This document shows, piece after piece, positions 4,737 to 11,726 of a DNA stretch of 12,423 nucleotides; positions within the stretch are counted from its first letter, which is position 1, and the number at the start of each line of letters is the position of its first letter. Location of the stretch: the NCBI GenBank assembly GCA_002413665.1, contig DHXK01000262.1:1-12423 (forward strand), given 5' to 3'. Position numbers and translations under genes: made by a program. The stretch is from Legionellales bacterium UBA5158 (GTDB lineage: Bacteria; Pseudomonadota; Gammaproteobacteria; DSM-16500). The notes below the pieces were generated by a model. The model searched no databases. It was not told the origin of the DNA and saw only the letters and a program-made list of their open reading frames with translations.

Positions 4737-7496
4737 GTGAGAAAAATATTGTTGATATTTGTGGTCGCGTTCTTCACCGTATCAAGTACTTTTGCAGATA
4801 ATCGAATAATCAATTTTGCGGTGAGTTACAAAACTGTCTCATTTGCAGGAAAGGCAATCAAAGCGATTGCTGTAAATGATCAAATTCCAGCACCTACTTT
4901 GCATTTCAAAGAAGGCGATCACGTCACTATTAATGTCTATAATCACTTAGATCAAGAAACAGCGATTCACTGGCATGGTATGATTTTACCTTGGCAAATG
5001 GATGGTGTTTTAGGTGTGACCCAGCAAGGAATTCAGCCAAGGGGCGTGTTTCATTATCAGTTTACTCCGCACCAATCAGGCACCTATTGGTATCATGCGC
5101 ATGCTGGACTTCAAGAACAGCAAGGATTGTATGGGGCTTTAATTATTGATCCACCGCAACATCCCAAGTATCACTATACAAAAGATTACGTTATTGTTTT
5201 ATCTGATTGGAGTAACACTAACCCAGATCAGATTCTCGCTAATTTGAAAAAAGAAGGTGACTATTATTCTCCCGATTTCCCGCTGCAACCTTCACTTGTA
5301 AAATTCATTCATGATTACCGTAAGGCGTCGGTAGGTGAACGTAAAAATTTAATTGCTGATTACAAAATGATGCAGCAAATGCGCATGAGTATTTATGACA
5401 TCAGTGATGTGGCTTACGATGCGTTTTTGCTCAATGGCCAGCCAAAATGTTCCCCGTGGACTGCTCCTGTAAGAATCGGTGATGTGGTGCGCCTACGATT
5501 TATTGGTGCCGGTGGCAGTACTATATTTCATGTCAAAATACCTGGCACTACTATGCAGATGGTACATGTGGAAGGTAATGACGTTATGCCTTACCCCGTC
5601 AGCGATTTTAGAATTGCACCAGGCGAAACGTATGATGTGTTAATTAAAATTCAAAAAAATAAGCCTTATGTTATTTACGCGGAATCAATTGATACGGTTG
5701 GAGCAGCTTATGGCGCCCTGATAACTTCGCCGCACCAATTTGTAAATTATAAAAACGTCGCACCATTTCCTGAGCCATTACCGGTGACAAGAGAAATGAT
5801 GGCTATGATGATGGGAGAGATGGATCAGGGATCGTCATCTGCGGCTATGGTTATGGGGTCGTCTGTTAAGACAAATAAGTCGACTCACGCCAAGAACATG
5901 AAGATGACTTCCACGCCACATGAAATGACAATAGATCATAAAGCTGATAATCGTTCTAGTCATCTATCAATGGCTAAGCAGATGAAGATGGATCCAAATA
6001 TGAAGATGGATAATAACATGCCTATGGATTCTTCTATGTCAATGGATAACCAAAAACCAGCAAATAAAACAGTTACAGGTAACAAAAAACCTCATGCTTC
6101 TATGGCAATGTCTTCAACTGCGCCGTATTCAATGAAGATGAACCACAATGCTTCACATGATATGGCCTCGATGACCAAAATATCAGGTAATACAAGCATG
6201 GGCGGTATGAAAATAGGCCATGGCATGTCTATGAGTCACTCTATGGATATGAGTATGCCTACAGAGTCATCCATCATAGGCGATACCATGTCACCCTCTA
6301 GTACCTCATATGCAACATCATCAGGAACAAAATATCAAAATATAACTGCTGCTGTTCAAACGAATAATCCAAGTAAACCTGTTGCTAGAGTTATTAATAT
6401 GGAATTGTTTGGTTATATGGATCGATATATTTGGTTTGTCAATGGTGTTCCAGAGCATAAAGCGAAACCTATTATTCTAGAGCCAGGTAAACGTTATCGT
6501 TTTGTTTTCACGAATACATCGATGATGCATCACCCAATGCACATTCACGGTCATTGGTTTATCTTGCGTGAAGGTAAGGGTGCTTATGATCCGTTGCTGC
6601 ATACAATAGATGTGCCGCCAGGCTCTACGATCACTGCTGATGTTGATACAGATGCAAGTGGCCAATGGCTTTTTCATTGCCATCTTCTTTATCATATGAT
6701 GTCAGGCATGTCGCGCGTATTTCAATATTCAACATTAATTGCGATAACAAACGGAGAAGAAAAGCCTCAGCATATTGTAAAACAAACCGCATACCACAAT
6801 CGCCCAATTGTTAGAATAGATGAAGTTCGGCCAATTGATCCAATGCTTGTTATGCATCCAATGGCGCATCATACAGGCTTATGGTTATCAACATTTTTAG
6901 ATGTCGGTGCTGATCCGTTTCATAATGCGCAGAGACTTACATATAAAGGCTTGTACGGGTCGGATTACAATAAACTAGAGTTATTCACCAATGACGCTGA
7001 GATATATAAGGGCAAGGTTGAAGATGCTGACATTGATATATTTTACTGGCATTTGATTAACCAATCTTGGGCGGTTAAAGGTGGTGGCAATTATACTTAT
7101 CGCCCTGCAAATACACCTTACTGGCAACCAGGTATTGGCATCGAAGGATTGATGCCGTATTTCATCGATACTGATGTAAGAGGGTATTATCACGAAGGTA
7201 GTGCGAAACTAGATGTGGAGTTATCACGCGATAGTCAGATAACAAATAATTTCTTTGTAAGACTGGGAGTGCGTAGCATTTTAGCCTCTAAATCTGTACC
7301 ACAAGCTGAGATCGGAAGTGGATTAAATCAAATGCGTTATATTCTCAGGCCATACTATCGCTTAATGCCAGGATTGAATGTGTATGCTGAGTATGAGCAT
7401 GAGAAGGATTATGGTTCGTTTAAAAATTACCAGAATAATGACGGCTCCCCTACCACGCAAAATACGGTAACTTTTGGCGTTACAGTATTGTTTTGA
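4737..7496 (+). CDS. CopA/PcoA-type multicopper oxidase fused to a CopB/PcoB-type outer-membrane barrel
   Basis: The 919-residue product joins two proteins that are normally separate in copper operons. A Sec-type signal (residues 1-20, cleavage after TFA) leads into three cupredoxin domains. Type 2/3 copper ligands are in HWHG (78-81), WYHAH (118-122) and MHIHGH (601-606). The type 1 ligands are His599, Cys648, His653 and Met658 (HCHLLYHMMSGM). Between domains 2 and 3 a Met/His-rich insert (about 353-530) with MKMD/MSMS-like repeats likely collects Cu(I). From about 695 on, the sequence matches CopB: GLYGSDYNKLELF (738-750), GIGIEGLMPYFIDTDVRGY (799-817), GSGLNQM (860-866), ending in Phe919 as outer-membrane barrels do. 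The likely role is oxidation of Cu(I) to Cu(II) in the periplasm, anchored to the outer membrane. The start is GTG with GGAGAG 6 bases before. CopA oxidases usually carry a twin-arginine signal; none is seen here, fitting a barrel that must travel through Sec and BAM. Both halves are intact. Confidence 0.92.
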   Translation: MRKILLIFVVAFFTVSSTFADNRIINFAVSYKTVSFAGKAIKAIAVNDQIPAPTLHFKEGDHVTINVYNHLDQETAIHWHGMILPWQMDGVLGVTQQGIQPRGVFHYQFTPHQSGTYWYHAHAGLQEQQGLYGALIIDPPQHPKYHYTKDYVIVLSDWSNTNPDQILANLKKEGDYYSPDFPLQPSLVKFIHDYRKASVGERKNLIADYKMMQQMRMSIYDISDVAYDAFLLNGQPKCSPWTAPVRIGDVVRLRFIGAGGSTIFHVKIPGTTMQMVHVEGNDVMPYPVSDFRIAPGETYDVLIKIQKNKPYVIYAESIDTVGAAYGALITSPHQFVNYKNVAPFPEPLPVTREMMAMMMGEMDQGSSSAAMVMGSSVKTNKSTHAKNMKMTSTPHEMTIDHKADNRSSHLSMAKQMKMDPNMKMDNNMPMDSSMSMDNQKPANKTVTGNKKPHASMAMSSTAPYSMKMNHNASHDMASMTKISGNTSMGGMKIGHGMSMSHSMDMSMPTESSIIGDTMSPSSTSYATSSGTKYQNITAAVQTNNPSKPVARVINMELFGYMDRYIWFVNGVPEHKAKPIILEPGKRYRFVFTNTSMMHHPMHIHGHWFILREGKGAYDPLLHTIDVPPGSTITADVDTDASGQWLFHCHLLYHMMSGMSRVFQYSTLIAITNGEEKPQHIVKQTAYHNRPIVRIDEVRPIDPMLVMHPMAHHTGLWLSTFLDVGADPFHNAQRLTYKGLYGSDYNKLELFTNDAEIYKGKVEDADIDIFYWHLINQSWAVKGGGNYTYRPANTPYWQPGIGIEGLMPYFIDTDVRGYYHEGSAKLDVELSRDSQITNNFFVRLGVRSILASKSVPQAEIGSGLNQMRYILRPYYRLMPGLNVYAEYEHEKDYGSFKNYQNNDGSPTTQNTVTFGVTVLF

Positions 7497-7766
7497 TGCA
7501 CTAGCAAGCCGAATAATAATCATTCTAGATACGGGCTAACTCTCGCCAAAGACCTGATGTCACAATGTGGTGGCTCATATACACTAATCTCAGGAAATGA
7601 ATTATTTTCATGTTTGCAAGGAGTTAGCAATACCAGATATATTAATTACACATGAGCTGGGACATTATTAGTGCTAGAATGGGTAATAGATAGTCAACTT
7701 AACGCAACAAACGTATATACAAACCAGCCAACACCAAAAAGATTTAATGAAGATGACTACTTCTAA
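7497..7766 (+). pseudogene. C-terminal remnant of a GHKL-family ATPase with an in-frame stop
   Basis: Read in one frame, this stretch gives HSRYGLTLAKDLMSQCGG (from 7521), which matches the second glycine box of histidine-kinase-type (GHKL) ATP-binding domains, then SYTLISGNELF. It meets a TGA at 7653-7655 and continues in the same frame with AGTLLVLEWVIDSQLNA to NEDDYF and a TAA at 7764. One base change (for example from TGG) would explain the TGA. The N-terminal part with the N-box is missing: the match begins right after the oxidase gene stop, so the copper module now abuts a broken gene. Its end overlaps the following STAS-like start by 20 bases, the usual order for a GHKL ATPase/STAS-like pair. 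Family assignment is by motif reading only. Confidence 0.5.
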
Positions 7767-7908
7767 ACTGAAATTAAAAGATCTAGTAAAGGGCGAGTCT
7801 TCACGAAACACCGGCATCGAAATTCGAGAATATATTCTCTCCTTACTAGAAAAGTCTGACGACGTGGAAATAGACTTAGAAGATGCTAATTTCACACCAT
7901 CTATGTAA
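7747..7908 (+). pseudogene. Truncated STAS-like (DUF4325-type) protein, 53 residues
   Basis: Starting at ATG 7747 (or 7753), the frame encodes LKLKDLVKGESSRNTGIEIR, then YILSLLEKSDDVEIDLEDANFTPSM and stops. The pattern (Arg/Ser-rich start, IREYI helix, hydrophobic strand with IDLED, then a Pro-Ser turn) fits the N-terminal half of the STAS-like DUF4325 family. That family normally continues after the Ser-Pro/Pro-Ser turn for about 40 more residues. Here a TAA comes immediately and no reading frame downstream restores it, so the 3' half appears lost. It overlaps the GHKL remnant, as expected for a two-gene cassette. A functional short peptide cannot be excluded, but no ribosome binding site is evident. 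The function of the family is not established. Confidence 0.5.
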
Positions 7909-7949
7909 TTGCGACACAACCATATGAGTACCATTCAGATCGTGGTTTA

Positions 7950-8510
7950 TTAATTGAAAATAAATTTCCCGCCATTAACAATCCCTTTGATTTGCGCTGA
8001 ATTATCCAGATGTACTTCGCCTGAACCAGATTCAAACGTTATATTTCCAGTAACAACACAATCCTTAGTTAGGCTAATGATTTGAGCAGTCTTAACGTAT
8101 GGTAGCCTCTGAACCATTATGCTGTTGATCTGACAGTTTGAAAATGTAGCTTGATGAGCAAGCATGAGTAAGTCCTGGTGAAAGTGACACTCAGAAGCTG
8201 CTACGTTGCCGCTAAAGTGAGCATTACCTTTCATCGAACAATGACTGAGAACTGATACACCATGTGCAAACAAATCCGCTTCAAATGTCACACCTGATGC
8301 TTCCAGTTTTCCATTGATAATTATATTATTTTTTACTAGCGTATTCTGCCCAAGAACTGCTTCGCCATTTATTTTAACTTTTCCTTCTATTACACACTGA
8401 CTTACTTGATAAGAACCATTAATGATTTCACATGGCTCAGTGGAATTTGAGTCAGCCATGACTGGTGTAGGAATTAACTTGTTTAACACTTTTTTAAGCA
8501 ACCTAATCAT
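7950..8510 (-). CDS. Small beta-helix protein, bactofilin-like, last gene of the LLM/MATE operon
   Basis: This 186-residue protein has no cleavable signal. An amphipathic, Lys-rich start (MIRLLKKVLNKLIPTP) might touch the membrane. From about residue 28 on it is built of short strands and turns typical of a right-handed beta-helix, as in bactofilins: INGSYQVSQCVIEGKVKING, NIIINGKLEASGVTFEAD, VVTGNITFESGSGEVHLD, AQIKGIVNGG. Cysteines recur at the same place in successive turns (Cys39, 91, 108, 126, 151, in contexts SQCVIEG, SHCSMKG, SECHFHQ, SNCQINS, KDCVVTG), so they may stack as a ladder along one face. The ATG has AGGA 6 bases upstream and lies 11 bases after the MATE stop, so it is in the same operon. 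Function is unknown; a polymer-forming scaffold is the family expectation. Weak resemblance to other beta-helix proteins makes the exact family uncertain. Confidence 0.6.
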   Translation of the reverse strand: MIRLLKKVLNKLIPTPVMADSNSTEPCEIINGSYQVSQCVIEGKVKINGEAVLGQNTLVKNNIIINGKLEASGVTFEADLFAHGVSVLSHCSMKGNAHFSGNVAASECHFHQDLLMLAHQATFSNCQINSIMVQRLPYVKTAQIISLTKDCVVTGNITFESGSGEVHLDNSAQIKGIVNGGKFIFN

Positions 8511-8521
8511 ATGTATTCCTT

Positions 8522-9886
8522 TTATTTCGCATAGGCAAGCTCAGATGGCTCACTCCTATTCATTGCATAAAAACGATAAACTAAATTTATGCAGCCAAGG
8601 AGGATACCAAGCAGCATACCAAAACGAATACCTGGAGCACCAAAATGTAATAGAAAACCAAAAACAATAGCTGCTGGAATACCAATGAACCAACAAGAAA
8701 CTATGCCTGTCCACATGCTGGACTTCGTATCACCAGAACCACGCAAAAGACCAGCTGCGACGTTTCTACCGCCGTCAAAAAGCTGCGTGAAAGCAGCAAT
8801 TGAGAGAATAGTCTTAGTCAGATAAATAGTATTATTAAGAGCAGGATTATTTACATCTAAATAAAGAGCAATCAAAGTCATCGGAAAGAACCAATAAACC
8901 ATCCCAATTACCAACATAAATAATGTGCCAAGCAGAAATGCAGAATTTGCAATTTTATTTATAGACGTTATATCACTCTGCCCAAATGCCTGACTAACCA
9001 ATATTGAGCCGGATTGTGAAATGGCCATGATAATCATAATGCCAATCATTGAGCATTGTAATGCAATTTGTTGAGCACCAAGGGCATCGATACCTATGAT
9101 ACCCATGAGATAAGTCAATACTGAAAATCCCAAAATCTCAGCAGAGTACTGAATGGAAATTGGCGTTCCAATTTTTAAAAGGATAGGAATGTATTTCAAC
9201 TTTAATGCTTCATAATTAAAAAGCTGATATTTATTGAATATTGGCGATAGCATTGTGAATGCAACTGTCATGATTAATAGAATATAAGCCGTAATTGAAT
9301 TTGCAAGACCCGCCCCAAACATACCCATAGGCGGGATAGAACCATAGCCAAAAATACATGCATAACTCAATGCACTATTGATGAATATACCAAAAAAAGT
9401 TATATATAAAATAATCTTTGTTCGTGATATACCCATGAAGAGCTGCATATATACAGCACCTATTAAGCTTGGAATAAATCCGATTGCAGTTCCTTCAAAG
9501 TATTTACAAGCAAGAACACTGATTGCATGTGATTGCCCTAATAATTCAAAGACAGCATCCATATAAAACATAATGGCAGTGAGTGGAATACCAATAACAG
9601 TTGCTATCATTATTCCTGCAAAAACGATAGAACCAATCTCATTGTGCTGATCCGATCCTTGCATCTTACCAACCATAATGCTGACAGAATAAAGCATTGA
9701 TATCACCACCATTACGATCAAGCCATAAGTGCTAGTAATGATTGCACCAGCAGCTAGAGCATTTGTATTTATCTGAGAAAGAAAATACATGCTAATGAGA
9801 CCGGAGGTTGCATTGATTAAGTTTGAGAAAATTAATGGAAGCGCCAAAAATAATAAATCTTTTATTTTGAAATTATATTTTTTCAT
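8522..9886 (-). CDS. MATE-family efflux transporter
   Basis: This is a polytopic inner-membrane exporter of the NorM/DinF type (454 residues, about 12 membrane segments, the family norm). It is expected to export drugs or metabolites using a Na+ or H+ gradient. Two halves are visible, each opening with a similar pattern: LALPLIFSNLINATSGLISM near the start and LKIGTPISIQYSAEILGFSV in the middle. Conserved words include GMFGAGLANSI in the first half and GLLRGSGDTKSSM and HFGAPGIRFGMLLG in the second. The ATG at 9886 lies within the last codons of the preceding oxygenase gene (14-base overlap), implying translational coupling. An earlier in-frame ATG at 9919 would add 11 residues but has no ribosome binding site and does not fit the family's N-terminus. 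Its place directly after the oxygenase suggests it exports that enzyme's product, which is an inference. Confidence 0.9.
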   Translation of the reverse strand: MKKYNFKIKDLLFLALPLIFSNLINATSGLISMYFLSQINTNALAAGAIITSTYGLIVMVVISMLYSVSIMVGKMQGSDQHNEIGSIVFAGIMIATVIGIPLTAIMFYMDAVFELLGQSHAISVLACKYFEGTAIGFIPSLIGAVYMQLFMGISRTKIILYITFFGIFINSALSYACIFGYGSIPPMGMFGAGLANSITAYILLIMTVAFTMLSPIFNKYQLFNYEALKLKYIPILLKIGTPISIQYSAEILGFSVLTYLMGIIGIDALGAQQIALQCSMIGIMIIMAISQSGSILVSQAFGQSDITSINKIANSAFLLGTLFMLVIGMVYWFFPMTLIALYLDVNNPALNNTIYLTKTILSIAAFTQLFDGGRNVAAGLLRGSGDTKSSMWTGIVSCWFIGIPAAIVFGFLLHFGAPGIRFGMLLGILLGCINLVYRFYAMNRSEPSELAYAK

Positions 9887-10949
9887 AATGCTTTTTGCCT
9901 GCAAGTAAGGGAAGTACATTGTTTACAAATAAATTTAATGTGGTCATTGATGAAGAAAAAGGCTGCCCACCAAAATCAATTTGCCACAGAATTTGATCCA
10001 CATGAGTTGTAGCAACAAGCTCTTTAATTAATTTAGCCACTAACTCTGGTGTACCAACAAATGCTTGCATAGTGTCACGCATTTTGTTGGCTGTATTCTG
10101 GCGTAGCGCATATGACATACCAGTGTACCCAGGATAATTAGTAGATGAACAAGTATTCCATGCATCAGCTGCATCTGCCCACACTCTAATGTATTCGGAA
10201 AGATAATCATCTCCCTCAGCTTCGGCTTCACTTTGGTCAAGCCTAATAAGTAAAGGCAGACTGATGGCAACAGTTGATTTTTTTGTCACTTCATTTGGTA
10301 TAAAGGATTCCCGATATATTTCTAGCTTATCAACAAGATCATGCAAAGTCGTTATAGGCGGAGTCACTAACAAACTGAAGCCTTGCTCACCTAGCCATGC
10401 AAAACTTTGTCTCGCATTAACTGCCGCACCCCAGATGGGCGGATGAGGTGTCTGTGTTGGGATTGGCAAAGAATTAGCATTACTCAACTGAAAGAAATCA
10501 GAATCTACAGTAACATTTTTTTCTGTCCATAATTTTCTGACAGCGCTAATGGTTTGCTCAAATCGCTCACGACTAGTATTTATATCAATACCAAATGCTG
10601 AAAATTCATATGGCAAGTAAGCTCTCGCAAAACCTACGTCCAATCTGCCCTCACTGATTGCATCTAAAAGTGAGGTTTCAGCTGCTATTTGTATAGGATG
10701 ATGGAACGCTGGCAAGATGCAACCCGTCATCAACCTAACATGTTTCGTTACAGCTGCTACACTGGCTAAAAACATTAATGGACTGGGGCAGTAACCGCCA
10801 TAATCATGCAAATAATGCTCCGTCATCTTGATCGTCTTAAAGCCCGCTTCATCCGCAAATTTTGATAATGCAATTGCCTGCTTAAAGTAGTCAGGCGCAG
10901 AAAGTTTCTCATGATTTGCGTCGGGTAAAAATGATAAGCCAAAATCCAT
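9873..10949 (-). CDS. LLM-class (luciferase-like) flavin-dependent monooxygenase
   Basis: This 358-residue protein is a single (beta/alpha)8 barrel of the bacterial luciferase-like family, which uses reduced FMN (or F420 in some branches) and O2 to oxidise small molecules. Recognisable stretches are MDFGLSFLP at the start, ADEAGFKTIKMTEHYLHDYGG (about residues 32-52) where family members carry the His-containing active-site loop, and FHHPIQIAAETSLLDAISEGRLDVGFARAY (about 82-111) before the flavin site. TSRERFEQTISAVRKLW and PPIWGAAVN follow. Length is normal. The ATG has GAGG 8 bases upstream and follows the previous stop by 15 bases. Many such enzymes sit in natural-product gene sets; together with a MATE exporter and membrane proteases this one may be a tailoring enzyme. 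Its substrate and cofactor cannot be read from the sequence, and a flavin reductase is not visible in the window. Confidence 0.88.
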   Translation of the reverse strand: MDFGLSFLPDANHEKLSAPDYFKQAIALSKFADEAGFKTIKMTEHYLHDYGGYCPSPLMFLASVAAVTKHVRLMTGCILPAFHHPIQIAAETSLLDAISEGRLDVGFARAYLPYEFSAFGIDINTSRERFEQTISAVRKLWTEKNVTVDSDFFQLSNANSLPIPTQTPHPPIWGAAVNARQSFAWLGEQGFSLLVTPPITTLHDLVDKLEIYRESFIPNEVTKKSTVAISLPLLIRLDQSEAEAEGDDYLSEYIRVWADAADAWNTCSSTNYPGYTGMSYALRQNTANKMRDTMQAFVGTPELVAKLIKELVATTHVDQILWQIDFGGQPFSSSMTTLNLFVNNVLPLLAGKKHYEKI

Positions 10950-10964
10950 TAGTCAATCCTCAAG

Positions 10965-11726
10965 TTAAATCACGGTAAACATAAAAAATGTGAGATGCGA
11001 AATAATGAGAGGAGTCAGTGATGGGTGATAAATATAAAGCAGGCCATGCGTGATCCCCATAATTGTTGCTCCTATTACAGGAAACATAGCGCTGATCATT
11101 GATGGCATATGCAATGTTTGCATGTAAATAAAAAGTAACGTTGAAATACAAAAAGCTGTTTTTATACCGAATGGCGAAAATACTTGAAACAATACGCTTC
11201 TAAATATAGTTTCTTCCGATCCTATTTGTAATGTAATTATGAACACCGCTAAAAATATAGGAAATATTTTAATCGTATGTTTGTGATGTCGAATCCAGCC
11301 CGCATTGGATACTGACAACCATCCCGCCAATGTACTAGGTGCTTTATCTTTTGCCACTGTTTCAACTACCTTCATAGCAGCGGAGCAAAACAACACTGAC
11401 ATACCTACAGAACCAATTCCGATAAGAGCGCCATAAAAACAATCGGCAAGTGTTACATCCAAGAAGATAGCTCGTATATTTATCTTAAGGAAATGTAACA
11501 ACAACATACAAAAGGCAACATGGCAAACCGCAACAATAGTTAGCTCGATTGAACCCACCACTTGGCTAAATGGATAGTGTTGAATTAAATTTGTTTTTTG
11601 AGCGATGACTGGTGCCAACTTAAAAACTTTCGTCTTGAAGTAATAATAAAAACTTATCAATATGATCATTGTAACTAAAAAGGTAGAGCCTAGTTGAAAT
11701 GTCGTAAATAAATAAGTACTAGTCAT
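10965..11726 (-). CDS. CPBP-family intramembrane protease-like protein (second of two)
   Basis: This 253-residue, strongly hydrophobic protein has about seven to eight membrane segments. It carries the CPBP (CAAX-protease/bacteriocin-processing) core: Glu171-Glu172-x-x-x-Arg176 in GSEETIFRSVLF, His206 in YMQTLHMPS, and His244 in LIISHLTFF. The second motif normally reads FxxxH; here a Met stands in the Phe position, and the Asn often seen four residues after the last His is absent (HLTFF), so activity may be altered. I chose the ATG at 11726, which overlaps the upstream CPBP gene by 8 bases. An earlier in-frame ATG at 11774 lacks a ribosome binding site and would lie 48 bases deeper inside that gene. 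Known members process prenylated or leader-bearing peptides, confer bacteriocin self-immunity, or act as scaffolds. Its target here is unknown. The oxygenase gene follows 15 bases later. Confidence 0.75.
   Translation of the reverse strand: MTSTYLFTTFQLGSTFLVTMIILISFYYYFKTKVFKLAPVIAQKTNLIQHYPFSQVVGSIELTIVAVCHVAFCMLLLHFLKINIRAIFLDVTLADCFYGALIGIGSVGMSVLFCSAAMKVVETVAKDKAPSTLAGWLSVSNAGWIRHHKHTIKIFPIFLAVFIITLQIGSEETIFRSVLFQVFSPFGIKTAFCISTLLFIYMQTLHMPSMISAMFPVIGATIMGITHGLLYIYHPSLTPLIISHLTFFMFTVI

Noticed and set aside
5980..6260. Tandem DNA repeat in the oxidase gene
   Set aside because: The recurring ATG-AAG-ATG words reflect the Met/Lys-rich protein composition; there is no unit of constant length.
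6477..7193. Two minus-strand frames (6477-6695 and 6981-7193) inside the oxidase-CopB fusion gene
   Set aside because: They are opposite conserved copper-ligand and barrel coding sequence and lack ribosome binding sites or family resemblance.
7674..7934. 86-codon minus-strand frame
   Set aside because: The plus strand here reads as GHKL and STAS-like protein motifs in the order expected for that cassette; the minus frame is Ser/Ile-rich with no known pattern.
8422..8825. Plus-strand frames opposite the beta-helix and MATE genes
   Set aside because: Shadows of clearly conserved minus-strand genes.
10040..10446. Minus-strand frame 10040-10270 and plus-strand frame 10264-10446 within the LLM gene
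   Set aside because: They lie in other frames of a well-conserved enzyme gene and have no start signals.
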